In this document: one piece after another, positions 54,652-63,079 of the stretch
Layout: each line of letters opens with the position of its first letter
Position numbering within the stretch: position 1 is the stretch's first letter
Source: JAJFIE01 sp964344255
GTDB taxonomy: Bacteria > Pseudomonadota > Alphaproteobacteria > Rhodospirillales > Casp-alpha2
Assembly (NCBI GenBank): GCA_964344255.1
Contig: CAYFMQ010000011.1
Span: 1 to 64,000, forward strand
Length of the DNA: 64,000 nt
Reading direction: 5' to 3'
Translations under genes and position numbers: made by a program
The notes under the pieces: model-generated
Database searches by the model: none
Seen by the model: the letters and a program-made list of their open reading frames with translations, nothing else
What the model was told of the DNA's origin: nothing

Positions 54652-55868
54652 GCATCAGCCTCTAACACATCTGCAATCCGGGTTGCCAAGCGGTCGGCCA
54701 CGGCGGCCTTGCTCATCCGCGGCCAATCCTCGGTGCCTGTTTCATCGACCAGATGGATGACATTACTGTCACCGCCGAATGTGCCGGTATCGCTGGAAAC
54801 ATCATTGGCGAGAATCCAGTCGCATCCCTTTGCTTTCCGTTTCAGGGCGGCGTTTTCAGCCACGTTCTCCGTTTCCGCCGCAAACCCGATCAACAGGCCG
54901 GGACGCCGATTTCCCGCAGCACCTAACGTGCGGAGAATATCCGGATTTTCCTCCAGTTTCAGAGGAGGCAGGGGCTCGCCGGCAACCTTCTTCATTTTCT
55001 GGCCTGCTTCCTCGGCGACGCGCCAGTCGGCAACCGCTGCGGCGCAGACGGCAACGTCCGTCGGCAACGCAGCCTCGCAGGCCGCCAGCATGTCTCGCGC
55101 CGAGAGAACACGGACCACGGAAACACCGGAAGGATCAGGCAGGTTGGTCGGCCCGGATACAAGTGTGGTTTCCGCGCCCATCGCCGCCAGGGCCGAGGCG
55201 ATGGCATGACCCTGCTTACCGGATGAATGATTGGCGATATAGCGGACGGGATCGATTGCCTCATGAGTCGGTCCGCTTGTCACCAACGCCCGGCGGCCGT
55301 TCAGCCGTCCCGAGAGCCGAAAAAAACGGGTGATGGCGGCTATGATGCCGTCAGGCTCCGCCATGCGCCCCATGCCGTATTCACCGCAGGCCATGTCCCC
55401 TTCCTCGGGTCCGACAACACGGACGCCCCGAGAAACGAGGGTTGCAAGGTTCTTCTGCGTCGCTTCGTGCTCCCACATGCGGACATTCATGGCCGGTGCG
55501 ATCAGGACAGGCTTGTCCGTCGCCAGCAGGGCCGTCGTCGCCAGGTCGTTCGCCAACCCGTGGGCCATTTTCGCCATGATATCGGCGGTCGCCGGCGCGA
55601 CGACGACAAGGTCGGCATCGCGCGAAAGCTGAATGTGGCCCATGTCGCTTTCCTCCGTCAGGGAAAAAAGATCCTCATAGACCGTGTCGCCGGTGAGTGA
55701 CGCCAGGGACATGGGTGTCACGAACTGAGATCCCGCTTGAGTCAGGACGGCGCGCACATCGATGCCCTGCTTGCGCAGGCCGCGCACCAGCTCAAGGGAT
55801 TTATAGGCGGCAATGCCGCCGGAAACGATCAAAAGGACTCGATGGGCTTGTGTCACGCTTTCGTCCAA
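54648..55868 (-). CDS. coaBC: Bifunctional CoaBC (coenzyme A biosynthesis)
   Basis: 406 residues. The N-terminal flavoprotein CoaC part decarboxylates 4'-phosphopantothenoylcysteine (VSGGIAAYKSLELVRGLRK, PAMNVRMWEHEAT, and the Cys of DMACGEYGMGRM). The C-terminal CoaB part makes that intermediate (RRALVTSGPTHEAIDPVRY, KGCDWILANDVSS). Together they convert 4'-phosphopantothenate and cysteine to 4'-phosphopantetheine. It is the first gene of a coaBC-dut pair on the minus strand. 128 bp separate it from ubiB. Confidence 0.96.
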   Translation of the reverse strand: MDESVTQAHRVLLIVSGGIAAYKSLELVRGLRKQGIDVRAVLTQAGSQFVTPMSLASLTGDTVYEDLFSLTEESDMGHIQLSRDADLVVVAPATADIMAKMAHGLANDLATTALLATDKPVLIAPAMNVRMWEHEATQKNLATLVSRGVRVVGPEEGDMACGEYGMGRMAEPDGIIAAITRFFRLSGRLNGRRALVTSGPTHEAIDPVRYIANHSSGKQGHAIASALAAMGAETTLVSGPTNLPDPSGVSVVRVLSARDMLAACEAALPTDVAVCAAAVADWRVAEEAGQKMKKVAGEPLPPLKLEENPDILRTLGAAGNRRPGLLIGFAAETENVAENAALKRKAKGCDWILANDVSSDTGTFGGDSNVIHLVDETGTEDWPRMSKAAVADRLATRIADVLEADA

Positions 55869-55996
55869 ATCTAGGGGCGCAAGGTTGCGCGTTGTGAATT
55901 AACCATATTTCACGAAAATTTTGTGTGGTTACACTAATGGGACGGACGCAATACCGCAAGAACTAGATTATATTTCTTTTATTTCAATGCCTTGAA

Positions 55997-57535
55997 TTAA
56001 TGCAAAATGAACAGGGCAACCAATGTGATAGCCACAATCGCCCAAATACCGATTGTTCGCAGTGTTTTGCCGTTGCCGTCACCACGGAGCGCGCGAACGG
56101 TTCCTGGGTCAAGTTTCAACTGTCCTTCGGCGATCATTTCCGCGCCGCGCTCAAGCTGTTGAATGACCCGGGGTATGCGTTTTGCCGTTTCTAAGGTTTC
56201 GCTAACGGCATCACGAAGCCTGGCCTCAGGGCCCAGGTTCCGGATGACCCAATCCTCGATCAGGGGGCGGGCCATGAACCACATGTTGGCCTCAGGGGCC
56301 AGGGTGCGGGCCGTTCCCTCGGCGACCAGCATGGTTTTTTGTAACAGTAATAGTTGTGGCTGCGCTTCCATTTCAAAGGTCTTGGTGACCTGGAACAGCA
56401 GCCCCAACAGCCTCGCAATGGAAATCTCGTTTTGCGGCCTGTCCAGAATGGGCTCGGCGATCGCTCGGCAGGCCTGGGTAAAGGCGTCAACGGACTTGTG
56501 CGCAGGCACCCAGCCGGCCTCGAAATGGATTTCCGATACACGTTGAAAATCACGGGTGAGAAAGCCCAGCAGCATCTCGCCAAGATAGCGCCTGGTATGC
56601 ATATCAAGGCGACCCATGATCCCGAAATCGACGGTGATGATCGTGCCGTCTTCAGCAACAAACGTGTTGCCTGGGTGCAGGTCCGCATGGAAAAAACCGT
56701 CCCTGAAGACCTGGTTGAAAAAGGCGTTTGCGGCATGCTCGAGAACAGCCAGGGGGTCGTGGCCGGCGGCCATGACGGCATCCCGGTCATCAAGGGGGAT
56801 GCCGGATATGCGTTCCGTGGTCATTACCCGTTTGCCGGTCAGTGACCAGTCGACGGCAGGGACATTGAATGTTGGGTCGTCCGCGAAGTTTTCAGCAAGC
56901 TCGCTTGAGGCTGCCGCCTCAAACCGCAAGTCCATTTCCATGGAAACCGTTTCGGCCATGATGTCGACGGACTGAACGGGCTTCAGCCGACGGGTTTCAG
57001 GCGCAGAACGCTCCAGGGTTTCGGCAACCCAGCGAAACAGTTCCAGGTCACGCCGGAAGGCGCTTTCTATATCCGGCCTTAGAATCTTAACGGCCACGTC
57101 CTGGCCGTCCAGGGTGGTTGCGAAATGAACCTGGGCAATGGAGGCGGCTGCGACTGGTGTGTCATCAAATGAGCTGAACAAATCGCCTACGGGTGCGCCA
57201 AATTCCGCTTCGATGGCGGCGCGGGCTTCAGCGCCCGAGAAAGGCGTCAGGCGGTCTTGTAGATGAGACAGATCCTCGCACATCTGCTCGCCGAACAGGT
57301 CGGAACGGGTCGCCAGCGCCTGGCCCAGCTTGATGAAGCTGGGTCCGGCCTGCTGCAGGGCGCGCGCCAACCGCTCACCCGGGCGGCCCTTGCTTCGCCG
57401 AAAGCTGCCCAACCGCGCCAGCCAGCAAACCGCCGGTGCGACGCCCAGCTCCTCGAGCATGAACAATGCATCATGCCGGGCGAGGATGCGGGCGACTCGC
57501 AAAAGCCGCAGGATGTTTTTGACGTCTCCGGCCAT
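55997..57535 (-). CDS. ubiB: UbiB family kinase-like protein for ubiquinone synthesis
   Basis: 512 residues with an ABC1/UbiB kinase-like core: SFIKLGQALATRSDLF (KxGQ motif), AAASIAQVHFATTLDGQDV with the ATP-binding region, and HADLHPGNTFVAEDGTIITV. A hydrophobic C-terminal tail (TIGIWAIVAITLVALFIL) anchors it. UbiB supports ubiquinone synthesis and lipid handling; it is an ATPase rather than a known protein kinase. It follows ubiE by 4 bp on the minus strand, a shared pathway pair. Confidence 0.94.
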   Translation of the reverse strand: MAGDVKNILRLLRVARILARHDALFMLEELGVAPAVCWLARLGSFRRSKGRPGERLARALQQAGPSFIKLGQALATRSDLFGEQMCEDLSHLQDRLTPFSGAEARAAIEAEFGAPVGDLFSSFDDTPVAAASIAQVHFATTLDGQDVAVKILRPDIESAFRRDLELFRWVAETLERSAPETRRLKPVQSVDIMAETVSMEMDLRFEAAASSELAENFADDPTFNVPAVDWSLTGKRVMTTERISGIPLDDRDAVMAAGHDPLAVLEHAANAFFNQVFRDGFFHADLHPGNTFVAEDGTIITVDFGIMGRLDMHTRRYLGEMLLGFLTRDFQRVSEIHFEAGWVPAHKSVDAFTQACRAIAEPILDRPQNEISIARLLGLLFQVTKTFEMEAQPQLLLLQKTMLVAEGTARTLAPEANMWFMARPLIEDWVIRNLGPEARLRDAVSETLETAKRIPRVIQQLERGAEMIAEGQLKLDPGTVRALRGDGNGKTLRTIGIWAIVAITLVALFILH

Positions 57536-57539
57536 GGGT

Positions 57540-58316
57540 TCAGATCCGCCAGGCCGAATGGATGGCCGCTATGCCGCCGGAGAGGTTGTTGTACTTGACC
57601 TCGCCAAACCCGGCGGCCCGGATCATCTCTGCGAATTGCTGTTGTGAGGGAAACCGGCGGATACTTTCGGCCAAATACTGATAGGCCTCCCTGTCTCCCG
57701 CGATTGTGGCGCCAATAGCAGGGAGCACCTTGAAGGAATAGGCGTCATAGATCTTTTCGAGCCAGGGCGCCGCAACGTGAGAGAACTCAAGGCACATGAA
57801 CCGGCCGCCGGGCTTCAGGACACGGCGGGCTTCTTCCAGGGCGGCATCAATGCGGGTTACGTTACGGATACAAAAGGCAATCGTGTAGGCGTCAAACGCC
57901 GCGTCCGGCAGCGGCAGGTTTTCCGCATCGCCGTTCAGCCAGGTGATGTTTTCCAGAATGCCTCTGTCTACCGCCCTGTCACGTCCGACGCTGAGCATCT
58001 CCTCGTTGATATCGACGACGGTTACATCGCCGCCACCACGCTCTAGGAAGCCGAAGGCGATATCGCCTGTGCCGCCGCCGACGTCGAGTAATCGCATGTT
58101 GGGTGCGGGCCTCAGCCACTCAAGAAACGACGCCTTCCAGAGACGATGAACGCCAAAACTCATGAGGTCGTTCATCAGGTCATATTTGGGCGCAACTGAA
58201 TCAAAAACGCCCCTGACAAGACCGGCCTTGTCCTCTTCGGCGACGGCCTTGAAGCCGAAATGAGTCTCGGTTCCTGCCTCAGGGTCTTGCGGCTGATTGG
58301 TGTTTTCCGTATTCAT
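57540..58316 (-). CDS. ubiE: Ubiquinone/menaquinone C-methyltransferase
   Basis: 258 residues from the ATG at 58316; the frame is open far upstream into the divergent mutM gene but does not look coding. The SAM motif is LLDVGGGTGDIAFGF. Family signatures are FDSVAPKYDLMNDLMSFGVH and LNGDAENLPLPDAAFDAYTI. It methylates a ring carbon of quinone precursors. The next gene is ubiB at 4 bp. MutM begins 46 bp away in the opposite direction, so the promoters share that space. Confidence 0.96.
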   Translation of the reverse strand: MNTENTNQPQDPEAGTETHFGFKAVAEEDKAGLVRGVFDSVAPKYDLMNDLMSFGVHRLWKASFLEWLRPAPNMRLLDVGGGTGDIAFGFLERGGGDVTVVDINEEMLSVGRDRAVDRGILENITWLNGDAENLPLPDAAFDAYTIAFCIRNVTRIDAALEEARRVLKPGGRFMCLEFSHVAAPWLEKIYDAYSFKVLPAIGATIAGDREAYQYLAESIRRFPSQQQFAEMIRAAGFGEVKYNNLSGGIAAIHSAWRI

Positions 58317-58362
58317 GGCGCGACACCATAACCCAAGGTGAACTGACAAGCTAGAATTACAC

Positions 58363-59205
58363 ATGCCTGAATTACCCGAAGTTGAAACTGTTTGCCGTGG
58401 CCTGGCCCCCGTGCTGGAAGGGCACAGGCTTGAGCGTGTCATCACCCGCCGCCCAGACCTCCGATTTCCGCTGCCTGACGGTTTCGGGCAGCGATTGACG
58501 GGCAGAACGGTCGAGCAGGTCTCCAGGCGCGCAAAATATATCCTCGTATATCTCGAAGACGGCCAGATATTGATCTGGCACCTAGGCATGTCAGGGCGTG
58601 TTCTCATCTATAAGGATACGCATCTGGATGCCCCGCCGCCGGAGCAGCCCCATGACCATGTCATCCTTGAAACGGATTCAGGGACCCTGGTCCGTTTCAA
58701 TGACACACGCCGCTTCGGATTCATGGACCTGACCGACAAGGAGAACCTGAATAGTCATCCCATGATCGCCCGCTTAGGGCCGGAACCCCTCGACCCGGAA
58801 TTCACCGCCGAGACTTTATCGGCCCGTCTGAAGGGCAAGAAAACGCCCATCAAGGCGGCCCTGCTGGACCAGGGCGTGGTGGCGGGGCTCGGGAACATCT
58901 ATGTATCGGAAAGCCTGTTCAAGGCGGAGATTTCCCCCAGGCGCTCGGCCCATACAGTCCAGGGGCGGCGTGCCGAACGGTTGATCCCTGCGATTAAGGA
59001 CGTTTTGAAGGAAGCCATCGCCGCCGGCGGTTCGTCCCTGCGTGACCATCGCCAGACTGACGGCGAGCTGGGGTACTTCCAGCATCAATTCTCCGTTTAC
59101 GGCAAGGAAGGTGAGCCCTGCCCCAACAAGGGCTGCGAGGGTAAAATCCGGCAGATCGTCCAGTCCGGCCGGTCGACTTTTTTCTGTTCCCGGTGCCAGA
59201 GATAA
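58363..59205 (+). CDS. mutM: Formamidopyrimidine-DNA glycosylase
   Basis: 280 residues. The N-terminus PELPEVE provides the nucleophilic proline after Met removal, and the DNA-binding KAALLDQGVVAGLGNIYVSE helix-two-turn-helix is present. The zinc finger ends the protein (CPNKGCEGKIRQI ... FFCSRCQR). It excises 8-oxoguanine and Fapy lesions and cleaves the strand. All catalytic and zinc residues look intact. It is divergent from ubiE and followed by a small secreted protein. Confidence 0.97.
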   Translation: MPELPEVETVCRGLAPVLEGHRLERVITRRPDLRFPLPDGFGQRLTGRTVEQVSRRAKYILVYLEDGQILIWHLGMSGRVLIYKDTHLDAPPPEQPHDHVILETDSGTLVRFNDTRRFGFMDLTDKENLNSHPMIARLGPEPLDPEFTAETLSARLKGKKTPIKAALLDQGVVAGLGNIYVSESLFKAEISPRRSAHTVQGRRAERLIPAIKDVLKEAIAAGGSSLRDHRQTDGELGYFQHQFSVYGKEGEPCPNKGCEGKIRQIVQSGRSTFFCSRCQR

Positions 59206-59266
59206 AGCGATACCCTAAACGCTTCTTTGCGTGCAATTGTTGCACCGCAGCGATATAACGGCGGCC

Positions 59267-59680
59267 ATGAAGACCATCAAAGCAGTTCTGCTCTTCTCTC
59301 TCATCCTCCTGGGCGCGGGAATGGAAACGGGCTCTGCGTATGCGGACTCTGGCAGTCCCGCCGCCGGATTTTTCAGCGAGATTGAGGACTTCCCCCTCAT
59401 GCCCGGCATGGAAGAACTGCCTGACGCCACGCTTATCTTTGATTCCCCCTCCGGAAGGTTTGTCGAGGCCTATGCTTTCGGCCGGATCACTGCTTCTGAT
59501 CTTAGGACATTTTACGCGGCGAGCCTGCCGCAACTCGGATGGCAGCCAGCAGGCCCTTCGGTTTTTCAGCGCGAAGGGGAACTACTTGAAATAACGATCG
59601 TCGGTCCGGTTGCGGACGACGGCTCACAGACGGTCCGGTTCGCCATCTCACCAAGTGGCGGCGGGACAAACAGCAACTAA
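59267..59680 (+). CDS. Small exported protein of unknown function
   Basis: 137 residues from the ATG at 59267 (MKTIKAVLLFS); earlier starts lack a signal-like sequence. A signal peptide runs to about AYADSG. The mature part has a repeated-looking FFSEIEDFPLMPGMEELPDA and YAASLPQLGWQPAGPSVFQREG. I do not recognise a domain with confidence. It lies 61 bp after mutM and 38 bp before the hydratase gene, so it could share a transcript with either. Confidence 0.7.
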   Translation: MKTIKAVLLFSLILLGAGMETGSAYADSGSPAAGFFSEIEDFPLMPGMEELPDATLIFDSPSGRFVEAYAFGRITASDLRTFYAASLPQLGWQPAGPSVFQREGELLEITIVGPVADDGSQTVRFAISPSGGGTNSN

Positions 59681-59718
59681 CCGCCGCTATTAAGGCGCCG
59701 GCAGGAGACTACGAAGAA

Positions 59719-60489
59719 ATGTACGAAACCATCATCTCGGAAACCCGCGATTCAGTCGGCCTGATTACGTTGAACAGGCCTGACGCCCTGAATGCACTGA
59801 ACGGTCAATTGATCAAGGAACTCGGCCAGGCTCTTGTTGCATTTGAAGAGGACGACGCCATCGGCGCCATCGTCATTACGGGCAGTACGAAGGCGTTTGC
59901 CGCTGGCGCGGACATCAAGGAGATGAAGGACTTTTCCTATATGGACGCCTACCTGTCGGACTTCATCAGCGAGTGGGAACAGGTCACCCGGTGCCGCAAG
60001 CCGGTAATTGCTGCAGTCGCGGGATTTGCCCTTGGCGGCGGATGCGAACTGGCCATGATGTGTGATTTCATCCTGGCCGGCGATAATGCGAAATTCGGCC
60101 AGCCCGAGATTACACTGGGCATTATTCCCGGTGCCGGAGGCACGCAACGTTTGACACGGCTTGTCGGCAAGTCCAAGGCCATGGAACTGTGCCTGACGGG
60201 CCGCATGATGGATGCCGAAGAGGCCGAACGTTCAGGCCTTGCGAGCCGGATCGTACCGGTTGATGATCTTGTTGAAGACGCCGTTGCCACGGCGGCGAAG
60301 ATCGCCGCCATGTCCCGACCCAGCGCCATGATGGCCAAGGAGGCCGTCAATTCGGCCCTTGAAATGACGCTACGAGATGGTGTGCGGTTTGAAAGAAGGT
60401 TGTTCCATTCCACTTTTGCGACCGAGGATCAGAAAGAAGGAATGGCCGCATTTGCCGAGAAGCGGAAACCTGAGTTCAAGAACAGGTAA
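59719..60489 (+). CDS. Enoyl-CoA hydratase (crotonase family)
   Basis: 256 residues. The oxyanion-hole glycine region is AFAAGADIKEM, and both catalytic glutamates are visible, in GFALGGGCELAMMCDF and in FGQPEITLGIIPGAGG. This pattern matches short-chain enoyl-CoA hydratase, which hydrates 2-trans-enoyl-CoA in beta-oxidation or other acyl-CoA routes. No other beta-oxidation genes are next to it. It is followed by the rpsT promoter. Confidence 0.94.
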   Translation: MYETIISETRDSVGLITLNRPDALNALNGQLIKELGQALVAFEEDDAIGAIVITGSTKAFAAGADIKEMKDFSYMDAYLSDFISEWEQVTRCRKPVIAAVAGFALGGGCELAMMCDFILAGDNAKFGQPEITLGIIPGAGGTQRLTRLVGKSKAMELCLTGRMMDAEEAERSGLASRIVPVDDLVEDAVATAAKIAAMSRPSAMMAKEAVNSALEMTLRDGVRFERRLFHSTFATEDQKEGMAAFAEKRKPEFKNR

Positions 60490-60541
60490 CACCGCCAGAT
60501 AAGGCCGTTTAATCATAGGACAATTCATTGCAACGCAAGGG

Positions 60542-60570
60542 TTGACGCCCGGTTCCGGCGGATATATAAC
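60542..60570 (+). promoter_or_regulatory. Strong sigma-70 promoter for rpsT
   Basis: TTGACG (60542-60547), a 17-bp spacer and TATAAC (60565-60570) lie 45 bp before the rpsT ATG. It is one of the best promoter matches in the window, as expected for a ribosomal protein gene. Confidence 0.65.
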
Positions 60571-60614
60571 CCGCGCTCCAAAGCATTGATAGTGATAAAT
60601 CAGGACGAAACAAC

Positions 60615-60881
60615 ATGGCGAACAGCCCACAGGCAAAAAAGCGGATCCGTCAGACAATCCGCCGTACAGAAGTCAACCGCACCCGGCGGAGCGCTATCCG
60701 TACGTACCTTCGTAAAGTAGAAGACGCGATCGCCAGTGGCGATGCCGCAGCGGCCAAGGCTGCTCTTCAGGCTGCCGAGCCCAAGATTGCCCGCGGCGCC
60801 CAGAAAGGCATCTTCCACAAGAACATGGCTTCCCGTAAGATTTCCCGCTTGAGCGCACGCGTAAAAGCGATGGCAAGCTGA
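60615..60881 (+). CDS. rpsT: 30S ribosomal protein S20
   Basis: 88 residues, very basic: MANSPQAKKRIRQTIRRTEV, TRRSAIRTYLRKVEDAI and GIFHKNMASRKISRLSARVK. S20 binds the 5' domain of 16S rRNA early in assembly. Position before dnaA is typical for Alphaproteobacteria. A strong promoter is just upstream and a perfect terminator just downstream, so it is monocistronic. Confidence 0.98.
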   Translation: MANSPQAKKRIRQTIRRTEVNRTRRSAIRTYLRKVEDAIASGDAAAAKAALQAAEPKIARGAQKGIFHKNMASRKISRLSARVKAMAS

Positions 60882-60905
60882 TCGCATTGGCGATATTCAG
60901 ATTTC

Positions 60906-60934
60906 AAAAGCCGCGTCAATGACGCGGCTTTTTT
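60906..60934 (+). terminator. Intrinsic terminator of rpsT
   Basis: AAAAGCCGCGTC (60906-60917) pairs perfectly with GACGCGGCTTTT (60921-60932) around loop AAT, with T residues continuing to 60934. It begins 25 bp after the rpsT stop. This is the clearest terminator in the window. Confidence 0.85.
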
Positions 60935-61418
60935 GCTGCCGGGGGGATATCAACGAAAAGGGGTCTCGGAATTTTATAATTGAACAAAATGTCAATACCA
61001 TAATTTTTGTTTTTTTCCCCCTGTTCCCCATACGATCACGTTGCCAGCCAAGAAATACATTATTAAGATCACTTCCATCGCAACGATAGATTGCGTAAAA
61101 AAAGATGCAGGAAAAACTGTCATAATGACGACCGTCACATCCTGTAAAATGAAAAGCAGTTAAAAAAGACCACAAATAGAATACGAGCCAGGGAGGCAGT
61201 ACGGACAACCACCGGATAAGACACTCAATAATGTCATAGGGCGGTTGTTTTTTTATGGGCTATTCAGCCTTCACAGGGGGTGTGCCTCATCCCTGCGGTT
61301 GCTGTTCCGGTAACCGGCCTGGACTAGAAAATATCGGGCTGTCTGGAAATAATCCGGAAGGCCATTAGAACTAACAATATACGCTGGCGGCTTGCGCCAG
61401 TGGCCGGGGACAGAGTTG
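60935..61418. other. Intergenic region before dnaA, 484 bp
   Basis: I see no gene here. The stretch is more AT-rich than average, especially up to about 61180 (several runs of T and A). I looked for DnaA boxes (TTATNCACA) with no more than one mismatch and found none, so a replication origin is not supported here. A hairpin with a T run (61205-61254) lies in its second half. Confidence 0.6.
61205..61254 (+). terminator. Terminator-like hairpin upstream of dnaA
   Basis: ACAACC (61205-61210) pairs with GGTTGT (61243-61248), and seven T residues follow at 61248-61254. The loop is about 32 bases and has minor pairing. It lies 165 bp before the dnaA ATG and well after the rpsT terminator, so it may end a short RNA or attenuate dnaA transcription. 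Confidence 0.5.
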
Positions 61419-62810
61419 ATGACGAGTGAGCGCGCCGTAGACACGCAGTGGACGGAAATTAGTGAACAGTTGCGTGCCGAGATAGGCGAAGCCGCGTTTC
61501 AGAGTTGGATAAAACCGATTACCGTTCGCGAAGTGGAAGAAGCGACGGTCCGGGTTTCCGTGCCGACTCGTTTCATGCGCGACTGGGTTCTTGCCCATTA
61601 TGTGGAACGTCTGGCGGAATTATGGAAAACACACGATTCAAGCATCAAGGACGTCGATGTCAGCGTGCAGCCTGACCGTTACAGCTCTGCAAATTCGGAA
61701 GACAACGCCAAGGGCCGTAATTATTCCGGACCGATGCGCCGTGCGAGCGATGATGATGATCTGAAGAAGACCAATAACAACGATGATATCAGTGCGCCGC
61801 TGGATCCGCGTTTCATGTTCGATAATTTTGTCGTCGGCAAACCGAACGAGTTTGCCTATGCGGCGGCGCGCAGGGTTGCTGAGGCTGAAGCCGTGCCCTT
61901 TAACCCTCTGTTCCTGTATGGCGGCGTCGGGCTCGGCAAAACTCACCTGATGCACGCAATCGCCTGGCATATTCGCCGTTCGACGCCGAACCGGAATGTC
62001 ATCTACCTTTCCGCCGAGAAATTCATGTACCGTTTTGTCCGCGCCTTGCGCGAACAGAATACTGTCGACTTCAAGGCCCAGTTCCGCTCTGTCGACGTGC
62101 TGATGATCGATGACGTGCAGTTCATCAGCGGCAAGGACTCAACGCAGGAAGAGTTTTTCCATACCTTCAACGCCCTTGTCGACCAGGGCCGGCAGATTGT
62201 CATCACCGCCGATAAGTCGCCGTCCGACCTGGCCGGAATGGAAGAGCGCCTGATTTCCAGGCTGAATTGCGGCCTTGTCGCCGATATTCATGCCACCACC
62301 TACGAGTTGCGCCTCGGTATCCTGCAGTCCAAGGCTGAACACATGGGTGCGAATGTGCCGCCGAAGGTTCTTGAATTTCTGGCCCACAAGGTCACATCCA
62401 ATGTGCGTGAGCTGGAAGGCGGCCTCAATCGTGTCGTCGCCCATGCACAACTTGTCGGCCGTGACATCACGCTTGAATCGACGCAGGACGTCTTGCATGA
62501 CCTGTTGCGCGCCAATGACCGCAGGGTCACGATAGAAGAGATACAGAAACGCGTCGCCCAGCATTTCAATATTCGCATTTCGGACATGCATTCCGCCCGC
62601 CGTGCGCGGTCAGTGGCCCGCCCCCGGCAGGTCGCCATGTACCTTGCGAAACAGCTCACGTCGCGTTCCTTGCCCGAGATCGGACGTAAGTTCGGCGGTC
62701 GCGACCACACCACGGTGATGCATGCCGTCAAGAAAGTCGACGAGCTTCGTGATCGCGATTCGAGCTTTGCCGAGGACGTTGAACTGCTTCGGCGTATGCT
62801 GGAAGGCTGA
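61419..62810 (+). CDS. dnaA: Chromosomal replication initiator DnaA
   Basis: 463 residues from the ATG at 61419. Domain I is QWTEISEQLRAEIGEAAFQSW, domain II a short acidic link (SDDDDLKKTNNNDD). The AAA+ core has Walker A GGVGLGKTHLMHAI and Walker B VLMIDDVQFI with the sensor loop. Domain IV carries the DNA-binding signature GGRDHTTVMHAVKKVDEL. DnaA opens the origin and regulates genes at DnaA boxes. One such box lies downstream in front of dnaN (62928-62936). Confidence 0.97.
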   Translation: MTSERAVDTQWTEISEQLRAEIGEAAFQSWIKPITVREVEEATVRVSVPTRFMRDWVLAHYVERLAELWKTHDSSIKDVDVSVQPDRYSSANSEDNAKGRNYSGPMRRASDDDDLKKTNNNDDISAPLDPRFMFDNFVVGKPNEFAYAAARRVAEAEAVPFNPLFLYGGVGLGKTHLMHAIAWHIRRSTPNRNVIYLSAEKFMYRFVRALREQNTVDFKAQFRSVDVLMIDDVQFISGKDSTQEEFFHTFNALVDQGRQIVITADKSPSDLAGMEERLISRLNCGLVADIHATTYELRLGILQSKAEHMGANVPPKVLEFLAHKVTSNVRELEGGLNRVVAHAQLVGRDITLESTQDVLHDLLRANDRRVTIEEIQKRVAQHFNIRISDMHSARRARSVARPRQVAMYLAKQLTSRSLPEIGRKFGGRDHTTVMHAVKKVDELRDRDSSFAEDVELLRRMLEG

Positions 62811-62902
62811 ACGTCACTTTCCGCCCCCTAACTCCTTGAAAACAAGCCCTTATTTGATGGCCTTTCAGGCGGGAAAAAGCTTACCTTTCCAAGGCCTTCT
62901 GT

Positions 62903-62936
62903 TATAATGCAAGTCCCTCCAGGGGGTTGTGCATAA
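62903..62936 (+). promoter_or_regulatory. Extended -10 promoter with DnaA box before dnaN
   Basis: TGTTATAAT contains a perfect TATAAT (62903-62908) with an extended TG. The -35-like TTACCT at 62881-62886 is weak. A perfect DnaA box, TGTGCATAA (62928-62936, reverse of TTATGCACA), lies just downstream near the expected start. The gap 62811-63079 has no gene. Confidence 0.55.
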
Positions 62937-63079
62937 TGGGTTTCTGCCGTTCTGGCAGGGGACAGCACAAAACGAAATTTTTACTGTTTTCCGTCGGCCA
63001 AAGTGGTGGCCGTCATGGCGGGAAGCGGGGTACGGACAGAACCTTAAACGCATCTTTTGTAACGAGTAGCCCATCCGCA

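Noticed and set aside
58317..58607. N-terminal extension of ubiE into mutM
   Set aside because: It is antisense to mutM and not family-like; the ATG at 58316 gives the normal UbiE start.
60935..61418. Replication origin between rpsT and dnaA
   Set aside because: No TTATNCACA-like box with at most one mismatch found; only AT-richness and the dnaA neighbourhood would support it.
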